Shown here piece by piece: positions 1-11,585 of a DNA stretch of 64,000 nucleotides (the first letter of the stretch is position 1; the number at the start of each line of letters is the position of its first letter). A program made the translations under genes and the position numbers. This DNA comes from HXMU1420-2 sp040830545 (GTDB lineage Bacteria > Pseudomonadota > Alphaproteobacteria > Rhodobacterales > Rhodobacteraceae). The stretch spans positions 20,246 to 84,245 of the forward strand of contig JBFOMB010000086.1 of assembly GCA_040830545.1 (NCBI GenBank). The letters run 5' to 3'. The notes under the pieces were generated by a model, which saw only the letters and a list, made by a program, of their open reading frames with translations, did no database searches and was not told the DNA's origin.

Positions 1-23
1 GGGGGCAGAGATATTCAGGTTGG

Positions 24-60
24 AAAAACCGGGCCCGGTTGCTGCGAACAACCGGGCCCG
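24..60 (-). terminator. Intrinsic terminator
   Basis: A perfect 12-bp inverted repeat (30-41 with 49-60) encloses a 7-nt loop. Read on the minus strand the stem is followed by GTTTTT, so it fits termination of the minus-strand operon whose last stop codon is at 300-302. On the plus strand the trailing sequence (TCGTATTT) is a weaker U-tract, so dual use is possible. Confidence 0.7.
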
Positions 61-262
61 TCGTATTTGATGCGTACCGCGTCTATGCACCTATGTTGTG
101 GCAGGTAGCGGAAATCCGGTGGTTGGTCAACAGGATGTTGTGTTTGCCCCTAGGTACGGTTCAACATCATCCGTGCATGTTGCACGCGCGCCGTATCGCG
201 ACGTCGGGCGGGCGGCCCTCTTTGGTTACAGCAGGCACTGAACAGATTTCATCCACGCGTGC

Positions 263-289
263 GCAGTCCCGGGCTTGACCCGGGACCTC
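263..289 (+). repeat. Dispersed palindromic repeat, copy 1
   Basis: GC-rich near-palindrome with core CCCGGGCTTGACCCGGG flanked by GCAGT and ACCTC. It lies 10 bp beyond the stop codon of the minus-strand dehydratase gene. Four more copies are at 21687, 28336, 37847 and 42638, all just after stop codons. Confidence 0.8.
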
Positions 290-299
290 ATGGCCCGCG

Positions 300-1541
300 T
301 TAGCCCGATCCGTCGTCCGCGGGTGGTGCACCACCCACAAAGGCATTGCCGTTTGCATAGTCGCAAGGGGCTTCCTGCATCTCCAGATGCAGGCCGGTGG
401 CGGTAAACGGGTTTGCCCGCACCAGATCCTCGTCTACTTCGATCCCAAGGCCCGGCGCGGTTGGGGCCGGGATGAAACCGTTTTCGACCTGGATCGACCC
501 CTTGATCAGGTTGTGATGGAAAGGTGTGTCGATGGTTTCCGCAATCAGGATGTTGGGGATCGACACGGCCAGGTGGATGTTTGCGGCCCACTCAATCGGT
601 CCGGCATAAAGGTGCGGAGCCATTTGCGCGGAGTAGACCTCGGCAATGGCGGCGACCTTCTTCATCTCCCAAATCCCGCCGGCGCGTCCCAGCGCGGGTT
701 GCAGGATCTCCGCCGCGCCGGTGCGCAGAGCGCGGGCGAATTCGACCTTGGTGGTCAGCCGCTCGCCCGTTGCCACAGGGATGCGCACCGCTTGCGCGAC
801 CTTGGCCATCTCTTCAAACGCGTCGGGGGGCAGGGGTTCTTCGTACCAGAGTGGTGCATAGGGTTCGAGCGCCCGACCCAGACGGATTGCACCGGCGGTG
901 GAGAACTGACCATGGGTGCCAAACAGCAAGTCAGCCTTGTCCCCGACCGCCTCGCGGATGGCTTTGCAGAAGGCGACCGATTGCGTGATGTCACTCATCG
1001 CGGGCATATGGCCGCCGCGCAGGGTGTAGGGGCCAGCCGGGTCGAATTTGACCGCGGTATAGCCTTGGTCCACCAGAGCGACCGCGCTTTTGGCGGCCAT
1101 TTCGGGCGAGGTCCAAAACGCTTTCATATCGTGTTGTGGCAGCGGGTAAAGGTACGAATAGGCGCGAATGCGGTCATTCATCTTGCCGCCCAGCAGCGCC
1201 CAGACGGGTCGGTCGCGATCTTTGCCCAGGATGTCCCAACAGGCAATTTCCAGACCCGAGAAGGCTCCGATGACCGTTGGATCAGGGCGCTGGGTGAACC
1301 CGCTGGAGTAAACGCGGCGGAACATCAGTTCGATGTTTTCCGGGTTTTCCCCGGCCATGTGCCGGTCAAACACATCGCGGATCACAGCCGTCATCGCGTC
1401 CGGCCCGACGGAAGAGGCGTAGCATTCCCCCCAGCCGGTGATGCCGGTGTCGGTTGTGACCTTCACCAGTATCCAGTATCGCCCACCCCAGCCGGGAGGC
1501 GGTGGGGCGGTCACGATCACGTCTAGGTCGGTCAGGCGCAT
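300..1541 (-). CDS. Enolase-superfamily dehydratase (mandelate racemase/muconate lactonizing family)
   Basis: A 413-residue protein with the N-terminal capping domain and C-terminal barrel of the MR/MLE group, whose members abstract a proton alpha to a carboxylate and often dehydrate sugar acids. Visible landmarks are WGE near residue 35, VKFDPAG at the second-strand Lys position, the EEP strand with its metal-ligand Glu, and GERLTT with the next Glu. The usual first metal-ligand Asp seems replaced: the strand reads FGTHGQ where many relatives have D-F-H-G-R. The ATG at 1541 has GCGGAG upstream; a TTG 15 nt further upstream is a less likely start. It begins 15 bp after tmpB and is probably the last gene of that operon. 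The substrate is unknown. Confidence 0.8.
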   Translation of the reverse strand: MRLTDLDVIVTAPPPPGWGGRYWILVKVTTDTGITGWGECYASSVGPDAMTAVIRDVFDRHMAGENPENIELMFRRVYSSGFTQRPDPTVIGAFSGLEIACWDILGKDRDRPVWALLGGKMNDRIRAYSYLYPLPQHDMKAFWTSPEMAAKSAVALVDQGYTAVKFDPAGPYTLRGGHMPAMSDITQSVAFCKAIREAVGDKADLLFGTHGQFSTAGAIRLGRALEPYAPLWYEEPLPPDAFEEMAKVAQAVRIPVATGERLTTKVEFARALRTGAAEILQPALGRAGGIWEMKKVAAIAEVYSAQMAPHLYAGPIEWAANIHLAVSIPNILIAETIDTPFHHNLIKGSIQVENGFIPAPTAPGLGIEVDEDLVRANPFTATGLHLEMQEAPCDYANGNAFVGGAPPADDGSG

Positions 1542-1556
1542 GGGTCTGCTCCGCAA

Positions 1557-4373
<2,817 letters not shown>

Positions 4374-4459
4374 GTCGTTTTCTCTCCCCTTGCGTTGGGT
4401 CCACCGTGCAACCCCTTGACCGCACCCGCAAGTTTGAAACCGTCACGAACAGGTCGGGA

Positions 4460-5659
4460 TTACGCAACGACAGATCGGCTGCGGATGAAAATGATCAGGC
4501 TCAGACCCATGAGCGCCATGGACACAAGGAACGGCGCGCCGGGCAGGTAGATGGGCGCGCTTTCACTTGTGAACGCGGCGAAAACAGCGGTCATCACCAA
4601 AGGCGCAAGGATCATGGCGATGGCGTGCAGGCTGGCCAGGACGCCCTGCAATTCACCCTGCTGGTCGTCGCTGGCCCGGCGGGACATGATGCCCTGCAAG
4701 GCCGGGGTCATGACGGCGCTGAGAGTTGCGATCGGTATCAGGATCAGAGCAGCGACCCCATTTGTGATCAGGCCCAGAATCAGGAATGTGATGATGTCGA
4801 ACCAGTGTGACCAGACCACGGTTTTACGGTCCCCCAGCCAGTTCAGGATCGGGCGGGTCAACGCCCCCTGCATGATGGCGGTGGTCACGCCGTAAAGGCC
4901 CAGCGACAGGCCAATCATGCTAGGACCCCAGCCGAACCGCTCCTGTGCGAAATAGGCCCAGATGGCGGGGTAGACGTAGTAGGCGATGGAGTAGATCAGG
5001 TAGATCACCAGCAACCCGGTCAGCCCCGGCAGATGCGCGATCTGGCGGATGGCGCCAAACGGATTGGCGCGACGTAGCTCGAAGTTGCGGCGGATTTTGC
5101 CGGTGACGGTTTCCTTGACCACAAAATACCCGAAGACGAGGTTCAGCGCGGCAAGTCCGGCAGCAGCGTAGAAAGGCGCGCGCGTGCCGTATTCGGCCAG
5201 GAACCCGCCGATCAACGGGCCCAGTACAAACCCGATCCCGAAACCGGCCCCGATCAGGCCGAAATTCGCGGCCTTGTCCTCGGGCTTGGAGATATCGGCC
5301 ATGTAGGCCGAGGCGGTGGAGTGGGTGGCTGCGGTGATCCCGCCCAGAATACGTCCGGCCAACAGCAGCCAGATGGTCCCGGCCAGAGCCATGATCACAT
5401 AATCCAGCGCCATCACGGCGAGCGAAATCAGCAAAACAGGCCGCCGACCATAGCGGTCCGACAGCGCGCCCAGCATCGGGCCGAACAGGAACTGCATCAC
5501 CGCGAATGAGGTCGACAGGATGCCACCCCACAGAGCCGCCTGCGCCAGCGTTCCGCCCTGCACCTCCTGGATAAGGTCCGGCATCACCGGCAGGATCAGC
5601 CCGATTCCCATGGAATCGAGCACAACGGTGATCATGATGAAGACAACGGGCAAACGCAT
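4460..5659 (-). CDS. MFS transporter, TetA/DHA1-like
   Basis: A 399-residue inner-membrane protein with about 12 hydrophobic segments. It has the DHA1 signatures: an N-terminal LDSMGIGLILPVMP stretch, the loop 2-3 motif GALSDRYGRRP, and GFGIGFVLGPLIGG in segment 5. Relatives are mostly drug/proton antiporters annotated as tetracycline-resistance-like. Its 86-bp spacing to the alcohol dehydrogenase and shared strand allow co-transcription with the phosphonate genes, but resistance is not shown and a metabolite exporter is equally possible. The ATG at 5659 follows AGAAGG by eight bases. An in-frame 19-codon extension upstream looks hydrophilic and unnecessary. Confidence 0.85.
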   Translation of the reverse strand: MRLPVVFIMITVVLDSMGIGLILPVMPDLIQEVQGGTLAQAALWGGILSTSFAVMQFLFGPMLGALSDRYGRRPVLLISLAVMALDYVIMALAGTIWLLLAGRILGGITAATHSTASAYMADISKPEDKAANFGLIGAGFGIGFVLGPLIGGFLAEYGTRAPFYAAAGLAALNLVFGYFVVKETVTGKIRRNFELRRANPFGAIRQIAHLPGLTGLLVIYLIYSIAYYVYPAIWAYFAQERFGWGPSMIGLSLGLYGVTTAIMQGALTRPILNWLGDRKTVVWSHWFDIITFLILGLITNGVAALILIPIATLSAVMTPALQGIMSRRASDDQQGELQGVLASLHAIAMILAPLVMTAVFAAFTSESAPIYLPGAPFLVSMALMGLSLIIFIRSRSVVA

Positions 5660-5773
5660 GCTGGAAACCTTCTGGCGGGCAGGGGTTTCTGTGGCATGCG
5701 CCTGCCGTCCGGGCAAGCGCGACGCGAGGTTCCGGTGTGAATTGCGGCCCCTCAGGACCGTATCAGCCGTGTA

Positions 5774-6097
5774 TCAGCGGGTCGGCTGAGTTTCTGCCAT
5801 GATCTGCAGCAGCGACGTGCGCAGGTATTGCGGCTGACCGACGCCATATTCATCACGGCAGACCCGTTCTCCGATGGCATGCGCCTGTGGATAGGTATAG
5901 CCGAAGCGCACCAGATCCTCGATGAAAACGGCATTGGGCCGGTCCCAGATTACGTTGGACGACGGCCCACGGAAACAGCTGATCGTGATTCCATTGCCGC
6001 TGGTGCCCGGTCGGGTTGGCAGATTCTGCGCCAGGCTGGAAACAGCGGTCGCGGCAACAAGAACGCAGGCCGTGCCCGCGGTAGCAAGTACATTCAT
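5774..6097 (-). CDS. Small secreted protein, unknown function
   Basis: A 107-residue protein with a clear Sec signal peptide (about residues 1-23, ending SSLAQ) followed by a polar mature part of about 84 residues. Two Cys residues (in ISCFRGP and ERVCRDEYG) could form one disulfide in the periplasm. I do not recognise a family. The ATG at 6097 follows GGGGGTG. It is divergent from the OmpA-type gene at 6570 and lies 114 bp upstream of the MFS gene on the same strand. Confidence 0.7.
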   Translation of the reverse strand: MNVLATAGTACVLVAATAVSSLAQNLPTRPGTSGNGITISCFRGPSSNVIWDRPNAVFIEDLVRFGYTYPQAHAIGERVCRDEYGVGQPQYLRTSLLQIMAETQPTR

Positions 6098-6569
6098 AGT
6101 CAACACCCCCATGTTGGACGATCCTGCGATATGTCCCACCCGCTAGACGGGGTGATGGATCGTCTTCAGACTTTGAACTGTGCCTGATTTTATACCGGGG
6201 TTAATCAACCGCCACAGTGAAGTTTTCACAGTTAAGTCAAAGAAATCATTGGGGCTGTTTCGGTTTTGGAAACAGTTTGTTCGCTGGCTGGGGATTGTCT
6301 TCAATTGCGATGAAATGGATCGCGTGAAAAGATAGCGAGCGAATTTCTGAAGTCCATAATCAATTTAAGGTTGCGCGCCGCTTTTTTGCTGTGCGAATCA
6401 TCGGGCCAGCGTGAACCGCTTGTCGGAATTGGTGAAAACCATACTACATATTGTAGTTTTTCCTTCACATGGCCCTGCAAGCTGCCTATCCTACTGGTCA
6501 TTAAGGCATGTAAGTGCGAGTCACTCGGGGTTGAGTGACGGAAGTTGCAGAAAAAGGTGGGGGATATCC
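6098..6569. other. Divergent intergenic region (472 bp) with promoter elements
   Basis: AT-rich by comparison with its flanks and without a convincing reading frame. It holds a 6-3-6 palindrome at 6443-6457, a candidate sigma70-type promoter at 6464-6492 and a perfect 7-bp hairpin at 6520-6539 (GTCACTC/GAGTGAC) in the presumed leader of the OmpA-type gene. Promoters for the minus-strand gene at 6097 must also lie here but none stands out. Confidence 0.5.
6443..6492 (+). promoter_or_regulatory. Candidate activator site plus promoter of the OmpA-type gene
   Basis: The palindrome ACTACA-TAT-TGTAGT (6443-6457) abuts a -35 like TTCACA (6464-6469) and a -10 like TATCCT (6487-6492) with a 17-bp spacer. 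A dyad directly upstream of a weak -35 is the usual layout for a transcription activator. No regulator is identified. Confidence 0.35.
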
Positions 6570-7154
6570 GTGGCGCAAGAAAGCGGAAGCAGAGCCAGCC
6601 GGGCCGTTTCGGGGCTGTTTGCTCTGGTCATGGCCGGTATTCTGGCCTGGGCCGGCCAGGTTCAGGCGCAAAGTTCAACGCAGCAGACAGTGACAGGTCA
6701 GCGTTACGTTCCAACGATCTGGGTTGACCCGGACGGGTGCGAACATTGGGTCATGGATGACGGGGCCGAAGGATACATGACCCCACATGTCAGCCGTCAG
6801 GGTATCCCGGTCTGCCGCCGGGGCAACCTGTGCGGAGTGATGAATACGGACCAGTTCTTTGCCACCGACAGCTACCGGATCACGTCAGCAGGCCAGCAGC
6901 GTCTGCGCGAATTCTTCTCCAACGCAACTGCGACGTCGTTCATCATCGCAGGCCACACGGACAGCCGCGCGTCGGACGCCTACAACATGCGCCTTTCGGT
7001 GAACCGGGCAAACTCGGTCGCGCGCGTGGCGCAAAGCACCGGGGCTCGCATCGCGGACGTGCGGGGCTATGGCGAACGTCAGCCTGCTGTGCCGAACACC
7101 AGCGCGGCGAACATGGCCAAGAATCGCCGCGTTGAAATCATTTGCATTCGCTGA
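6570..7154 (+). CDS. OmpA-family peptidoglycan-binding protein with N-terminal Cys motif
   Basis: A 194-residue envelope protein. A signal peptide (hydrophobic core GLFALVMAGILAWAG, cleavage near VQAQ) precedes a motif region reading WVDPDGCEHWVMDDGAEGY...GIPVC. Residues from about 90 to the end form an OmpA-like domain (FIIAGHTDSRASDAYNMRLS, RVEIICIR) that binds peptidoglycan. The GTG at 6570 follows GGTGGGGGA and gives a normal signal peptide; upstream in-frame codons do not. The next gene, 11 bp downstream, encodes a lipoprotein with the same Cys motif, so both probably act at one envelope site. Confidence 0.8.
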   Translation: MAQESGSRASRAVSGLFALVMAGILAWAGQVQAQSSTQQTVTGQRYVPTIWVDPDGCEHWVMDDGAEGYMTPHVSRQGIPVCRRGNLCGVMNTDQFFATDSYRITSAGQQRLREFFSNATATSFIIAGHTDSRASDAYNMRLSVNRANSVARVAQSTGARIADVRGYGERQPAVPNTSAANMAKNRRVEIICIR

Positions 7155-7165
7155 GGGGACAGGAC

Positions 7166-7459
7166 GTGAAATTCATCAAACCAATTCTGATCCTGGCCTG
7201 CGCCGGTGGAATCGCGGCCTGTGACAAGGTCGACAAAACCGTGGACCGGGGATTTGACGCCAAGGACCTCAGCACGCTGCGTGCTGGTATCTGGGTCGAC
7301 CCCAATGGCTGTGACCACTGGATCATCGACGACGGGTTCGAAGGTTACCTGAGCCAGCGACTGGATAAATACGGCAAGCCTGTGTGCTCAGGCGTTGCAC
7401 CTCCGGGAACGGCGGTGGGTCCATTCAAGAAGGGCTCTTCTATCGAAGACCTGATCTGA
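7166..7459 (+). CDS. Small lipoprotein sharing the WVDPxGC motif
   Basis: A 97-residue protein with a lipoprotein signal: a hydrophobic run followed by lipobox GIAAC, the Cys being about residue 19. The mature part repeats the motif of the upstream OmpA-type protein (IWVDPNGCDHWIIDDGFEGY, then GKPVC). Two conserved Cys in that motif suggest a disulfide-stabilised domain of about 40 residues. The GTG at 7166 is chosen because it places the lipobox correctly; it lies 11 bp after the previous stop, so the pair is an operon ending at the terminator at 7485. Function unknown. Confidence 0.75.
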   Translation: MKFIKPILILACAGGIAACDKVDKTVDRGFDAKDLSTLRAGIWVDPNGCDHWIIDDGFEGYLSQRLDKYGKPVCSGVAPPGTAVGPFKKGSSIEDLI

Positions 7460-7484
7460 CGCGTGCGCGCTCTTACGACACGAT

Positions 7485-7520
7485 ATGGCCGCCCGCTGAA
7501 ACGGGCGGCCATTTTTGTTT
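7485..7520 (+). terminator. Intrinsic terminator
   Basis: Perfect 11-bp stem (7485-7495 with 7502-7512), 6-nt loop CTGAAA, then TTTTGTTT. It closes the OmpA-type/lipoprotein operon and separates it from phoH. Confidence 0.9.
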
Positions 7521-7607
7521 CAAATCCATGACAATCATCCACCGCCGCTTGCGTGCCCCCCGGCTTCTTGGCACGCTCCACCTGACCTAAGACCCAAGGA
7601 GACACGA

Positions 7608-8618
7608 TTGGCCATCAGCGCCCAAATCCCGAATGCGTCCGAGGACACGCAGACCGAATTGCTGGTCGAATTTCCCGACAACCGTTTACTCATCGACCTG
7701 TGTGGCGAATTTGACCGCAACCTGGCCTTGATCGAACAAAAAATGGAGGTTCAGATCCTCCGGCGCGGCAATGAGCTGGCCGTGCTGGGACAGGAGGATG
7801 TGGCGAAACAGACCGCGGCGGTGCTGGAATCGCTCTATGCCCGGCTGGAGTCCGGCAAGACGCTGGAAATGGGCGACATTGACCGTGAATTGCGGATGGG
7901 CCGCTCCGAGGAGCAGGACAACACGCGCGCCGGTGATCAGCTGGAGATGTTCACCGGCGGCAAGATCGAGATTCACACCCGTAAGAAGCTGATCGAACCC
8001 CGCACCGACGCGCAGAAGGCCTATGTCAAAGCTTTGTTTGCAAATGAAATGGGGTTTGGCATTGGTCCGGCCGGGACGGGTAAAACCTATCTGGCGGTGG
8101 CCGTCGGCGTGTCCATGTTTCTGGAAGGAAAGGTGGATCGCATCATCCTCAGCCGTCCTGCGGTTGAGGCGGGCGAGCGATTGGGCTTTCTGCCCGGTGA
8201 CATGAAGGACAAGGTCGATCCCTACATGCAGCCGCTTTATGATGCGCTGAACGACTTCCTGCCGGGCAAGCAATTGGCGAAGCTGATCGAGGAAAAGAAG
8301 ATCGAGATTGCGCCACTGGCCTTCATGCGCGGACGGACTCTTGCCAATGCGTTTGTGGTGCTGGACGAGGCGCAGAATGCCACCACCATGCAAATGAAAA
8401 TGTTCCTGACCCGCCTCGGTGAAGGCAGCCGTATGGTGATCACCGGCGACAGATCGCAGATCGACTTGCCGCGAGGTGTGCCGTCGGGGCTGGCAGATGC
8501 GGAGCGGTTGCTGGGGCATGTAAAGGGCATCAGCTTCAACTACTTCACATCCAAGGACGTGGTGCGCCATCCGCTGGTTGCGGCGATTATCGAGGCCTAC
8601 GAGAAAGACGGTGACTGA
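7608..8618 (+). CDS. phoH: PhoH family ATPase (YbeZ type)
   Basis: A 336-residue cytoplasmic ATPase. An N-terminal nucleic-acid-binding-like region precedes the P-loop domain with Walker A GPAGTGKT at residues 153-160 and Walker B VVLDEAQN near 250. YbeZ works with the RNase YbeY in 16S rRNA maturation and RNA quality control, and the next gene is ybeY. The TTG at 7608 is preceded by AAGGAGA five bases away, the best site in the region. Its stop overlaps the ybeY start by 8 bp. Confidence 0.93.
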   Translation: MAISAQIPNASEDTQTELLVEFPDNRLLIDLCGEFDRNLALIEQKMEVQILRRGNELAVLGQEDVAKQTAAVLESLYARLESGKTLEMGDIDRELRMGRSEEQDNTRAGDQLEMFTGGKIEIHTRKKLIEPRTDAQKAYVKALFANEMGFGIGPAGTGKTYLAVAVGVSMFLEGKVDRIILSRPAVEAGERLGFLPGDMKDKVDPYMQPLYDALNDFLPGKQLAKLIEEKKIEIAPLAFMRGRTLANAFVVLDEAQNATTMQMKMFLTRLGEGSRMVITGDRSQIDLPRGVPSGLADAERLLGHVKGISFNYFTSKDVVRHPLVAAIIEAYEKDGD

Positions 8619-9102
8619 GCCCGATTTCGTCCTCTGCCGGATCGAGGACACGCGCTGGGCGGATCTTGGGCTGGAGCCGTTGGCGGTGCGGGCGGCGACA
8701 GCCACGCTTGATCATCTGTCTTATGATCCGGACTCTTTTGAGATTAGCCTGCTGGGTACAGATGACACCCGCATTGCAGAGCTGAACGGTCAGTTCAGGG
8801 GCAAGCCGACGCCGACCAATGTGTTGAGCTGGCCGTCAGAAGAGCGCGGTGCGGACACGGATGGCGGCGCGCCTTATCCCCCCGAAGACGAAGAACTGGG
8901 CGACATTGCGCTGGCCTGGGAAACCTGCGTGCGCGAAGCTGCCGAGGCAGGTAAGCCCATGTCGGACCATGTGACGCATCTGGTCGTTCACGGGCTGTTG
9001 CATTTGCTGGGATATGATCATGAGCGTGACGCAGATGCCACTTTGATGGAACGGATTGAGACTGAGATACTTGCAACCCTTGGGGTTCCAAACCCATATT
9101 GA
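8611..9102 (+). CDS. ybeY: Endoribonuclease YbeY
   Basis: A 163-residue metal-dependent RNase that matures the 3' end of 16S rRNA. The zinc motif H-x3-H-x5-H is at H127, H131 and H137 within VVHGLLHLLGYDH. The conserved RGKPTPTNVLSWP segment precedes an acidic linker slightly longer than usual. The GTG at 8611 overlaps the phoH stop in GTGACTGA, so translation is coupled. Confidence 0.95.
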   Translation: MTEPDFVLCRIEDTRWADLGLEPLAVRAATATLDHLSYDPDSFEISLLGTDDTRIAELNGQFRGKPTPTNVLSWPSEERGADTDGGAPYPPEDEELGDIALAWETCVREAAEAGKPMSDHVTHLVVHGLLHLLGYDHERDADATLMERIETEILATLGVPNPY

Positions 9103-9142
9103 TGGGCAATCGGCAGATTGGTTGCCGTATTTGGACAAAGTG

Positions 9143-10024
9143 ATGGGCGATACAGACGAAGGATCTGGGGCAGCGCAGCGCGCGCATTCCGATCCTGACA
9201 CGGCAGAGAGTTCCGGCATTTTCAGCCGGTTGTTCGGTGCCTTCTCTCCTTCCGGCACGTCAAATGGCGCGGTCGAACATACCCATGTGGCGCCGGTTCC
9301 CCGGTCTCATGGCATGGTCAACCTGCGGCGCATGCAGGTGGAGGATGTGGCGATTCCCAAGGCGGACATCGTTGCGGTGCCGGAAACCATTTCGAAAAAG
9401 GAACTGGTAGAAGTGTTTCGCGAAAGCGGAATGACGCGCATTCCGGTCTATGACGGGACGCTGGATACGCCGACCGGTTTTGCGCACCTGAAGGACCTCG
9501 CGCTGTTGCACGGGTTCAATGGCGGTAGCGCAGAATTCGATCTGCCGTCCATGCTGCGTCCTTTGCTGTTTGTACCGCCCTCCATGCCCATTGGCGTTCT
9601 GCTGACCAAGATGCAGACCGAGCGGCGGCATATGGCGCTGGTGGTCGATGAATATGGCGGTGTTGATGGGCTTGTGACCATCGAGGACCTGATCGAACAG
9701 GTTGTGGGCGAGATCGAGGACGAACACGACACAGACGAGGACGAAAGCTGGGTCATGGAAAAGCCCGGCTGCTACGTCGCGCTGGCCAAAACCCCGCTGG
9801 AGGATTTCGAGGCCGAGATCGGTCGTTCGCTGACCGCAAACGAAGAGGTCGATGCCGAAGAGATCGACACGCTGGGCGGGCTGGTCTTCATGCTGTCGGG
9901 CCGTGTCCCGGTCCGGGGCGAGGTTGTGGTGCATCCCGAAGGCCCTGAATTCGAGGTGATCGAGGCCGACCTGCGCCGGATCAAACGGCTGCGCGTCCGC
10001 CTGCCGGACATCGCGGCGGAATGA
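9143..10024 (+). CDS. corC: CorC/HlyC-type protein with paired CBS domains
   Basis: A 293-residue soluble protein with two CBS domains (about residues 70-190, including MTRIPVYDG and [27 protein letters not shown]) and a C-terminal CorC_HlyC domain. The family is linked to magnesium/cobalt efflux and, next to lnt, is conserved in Proteobacteria. The ATG at 9143 gives a typical N-terminus; the SD is weak (GGA at 9133). Its stop overlaps the lnt start as ATGA. Confidence 0.9.
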   Translation: MGDTDEGSGAAQRAHSDPDTAESSGIFSRLFGAFSPSGTSNGAVEHTHVAPVPRSHGMVNLRRMQVEDVAIPKADIVAVPETISKKELVEVFRESGMTRIPVYDGTLDTPTGFAHLKDLALLHGFNGGSAEFDLPSMLRPLLFVPPSMPIGVLLTKMQTERRHMALVVDEYGGVDGLVTIEDLIEQVVGEIEDEHDTDEDESWVMEKPGCYVALAKTPLEDFEAEIGRSLTANEEVDAEEIDTLGGLVFMLSGRVPVRGEVVVHPEGPEFEVIEADLRRIKRLRVRLPDIAAE

Positions 10025-11550
10025 CCGATACGGGCATCGGCGCGCCGACCCGGTATCGCCTGTTGCACCTGCTTTTGCCGGTCCTGCTGGGCGCAATAGC
10101 TGCGCTGGGGCTGGCCCCGTTTGATCAATGGTGGACAATCTTTCCGGCTTTGGCAGGTGTAGGGTGGCTGTTTCTGGGTGCGGGAACGACCCGCGCAGCG
10201 GCGTGGGTCGGCTGGCGGTTCGGCCTGGGGTATTTCGCTGTTGGCCTCATGTGGATTGTCGAGCCGTTTCTGGTGGACGTGCCGCGCCATGGCTGGATGG
10301 CTCCGTTTGCACTTGTGTTTATGGCGGGGGGGCTGGCGCTGTTTTGGGGCGCGGCGTTCTGGGTTGCGGCGCGGTTGGGTGGATCGCCCGCGCGTCGCAT
10401 CACCAGTCTGATCGTCACCATCGCACTGGCCGAATTTGCCCGAGCCTATGTTTTGACCGGGTTCCCCTGGGCAGGTTTGGCGCAGATCTGGGTTGAGACC
10501 GAGGCCGCGCTGTTGCTGGCCTGGATCGGTCCGCATGGTTTGGGCGCAGGGACCCTGGCGGCGGCTTTGCCGCTGGCGCTGCTGATTGGGGCAGGGCGCG
10601 CACGGTGGTTGGCGCTGGGGCCTGTCACCATGTTGGCCCTGGCGGTGCTGGCCGTAAGCGCACAGCGGCAAGCCCCTGTGATGACAGGTCAAACCGTCCG
10701 CGTGATCCAGCCCAACGCCGCGCAGCATCTGAAATGGCACCCGGATCATGTATGGCAGTTCTTTGATCGCCAATTGGCCCTGACCGCGGGCTATGACCCC
10801 GAGGCACGACCGGACTTGATCGTATGGCCCGAATCCTCGATCCCGCCATATCTGCACAATGCTGGCCTTCAGGTTGAGCAGATCGCCGAGGCTGCGCGCG
10901 GCGTGCCCGTGGTGGCAGGCATCCGGCGCGCGGATGGGCTGCGTGCCTACAATTCCCTGATCCTGATCGGTGAGACCGGGCAGGTCGATGGGCTGTATGA
11001 CAAACACCATCTTGTTCCGTTTGGTGAATACATGCCGCTGGATGATCTGGCGGGCCGGTTTGGCATTCATGGTCTGGCGGCAGAGGATGGCAGCGGGTAT
11101 TCCGCAGGCCCCAGCGCGATGGCGTTGCAGATACCCGGCATCGGGCAGGCCGTGCCGCTGATCTGCTACGAGGCCGTTTTTCCGCAGGACGTGGCCGCCG
11201 CGCCGGGGCGCAGTGATCTGCTGCTGCAAATCACCAATGATGCGTGGTTTGGCAACTGGTCTGGCCCCTATCAGCACCTCGCACAGGCGCGGATGCGGGC
11301 GATTGAACAGGGGTTGCCGATGATCCGGTCGGCCAACACAGGTGTTTCGGCCGTGATCGGACCGCAGGGTACGGCGATCGCGGACCTGCCGCTGAACACC
11401 GCCGGGGCGCTGGACGCGCCGCTGCCCGCTCCAATGCCCCCAACCTTGTATTCGCGCAGCGGGGATTGGCCGGTGTTCCTGATCCTACTTGTCATCTTGG
11501 GCGTGCTGATAGGGCGACACATGTCGCGCGCTGGATCAAACGGTGATTGA
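10021..11550 (+). CDS. lnt: Apolipoprotein N-acyltransferase
   Basis: A 509-residue inner-membrane enzyme that adds the third acyl chain to lipoproteins. Several N-terminal membrane segments precede a nitrilase-fold periplasmic domain, and a last segment lies at the C-terminus. The catalytic triad is E271 (WPESS), K328 (YDKHH) and C382 (LICYEA), close to E. coli E267/K335/C387. Start codon overlaps corC stop. It would act on lipoproteins such as the one at 7166. Confidence 0.96.
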   Translation: MTDTGIGAPTRYRLLHLLLPVLLGAIAALGLAPFDQWWTIFPALAGVGWLFLGAGTTRAAAWVGWRFGLGYFAVGLMWIVEPFLVDVPRHGWMAPFALVFMAGGLALFWGAAFWVAARLGGSPARRITSLIVTIALAEFARAYVLTGFPWAGLAQIWVETEAALLLAWIGPHGLGAGTLAAALPLALLIGAGRARWLALGPVTMLALAVLAVSAQRQAPVMTGQTVRVIQPNAAQHLKWHPDHVWQFFDRQLALTAGYDPEARPDLIVWPESSIPPYLHNAGLQVEQIAEAARGVPVVAGIRRADGLRAYNSLILIGETGQVDGLYDKHHLVPFGEYMPLDDLAGRFGIHGLAAEDGSGYSAGPSAMALQIPGIGQAVPLICYEAVFPQDVAAAPGRSDLLLQITNDAWFGNWSGPYQHLAQARMRAIEQGLPMIRSANTGVSAVIGPQGTAIADLPLNTAGALDAPLPAPMPPTLYSRSGDWPVFLILLVILGVLIGRHMSRAGSNGD

Positions 11551-11585
11551 CCCAAACCCGACGCGCGCGTAAGGCAGCTTGACGT

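Noticed and set aside
387..1526. Plus-strand open frame of about 380 codons
   Set aside because: It is antisense to the enolase-superfamily gene, whose motifs are clear.
4460..5659. Calling the MFS gene a tetracycline resistance determinant
   Set aside because: Only family-level motifs are visible, which are shared by many exporters of other compounds.
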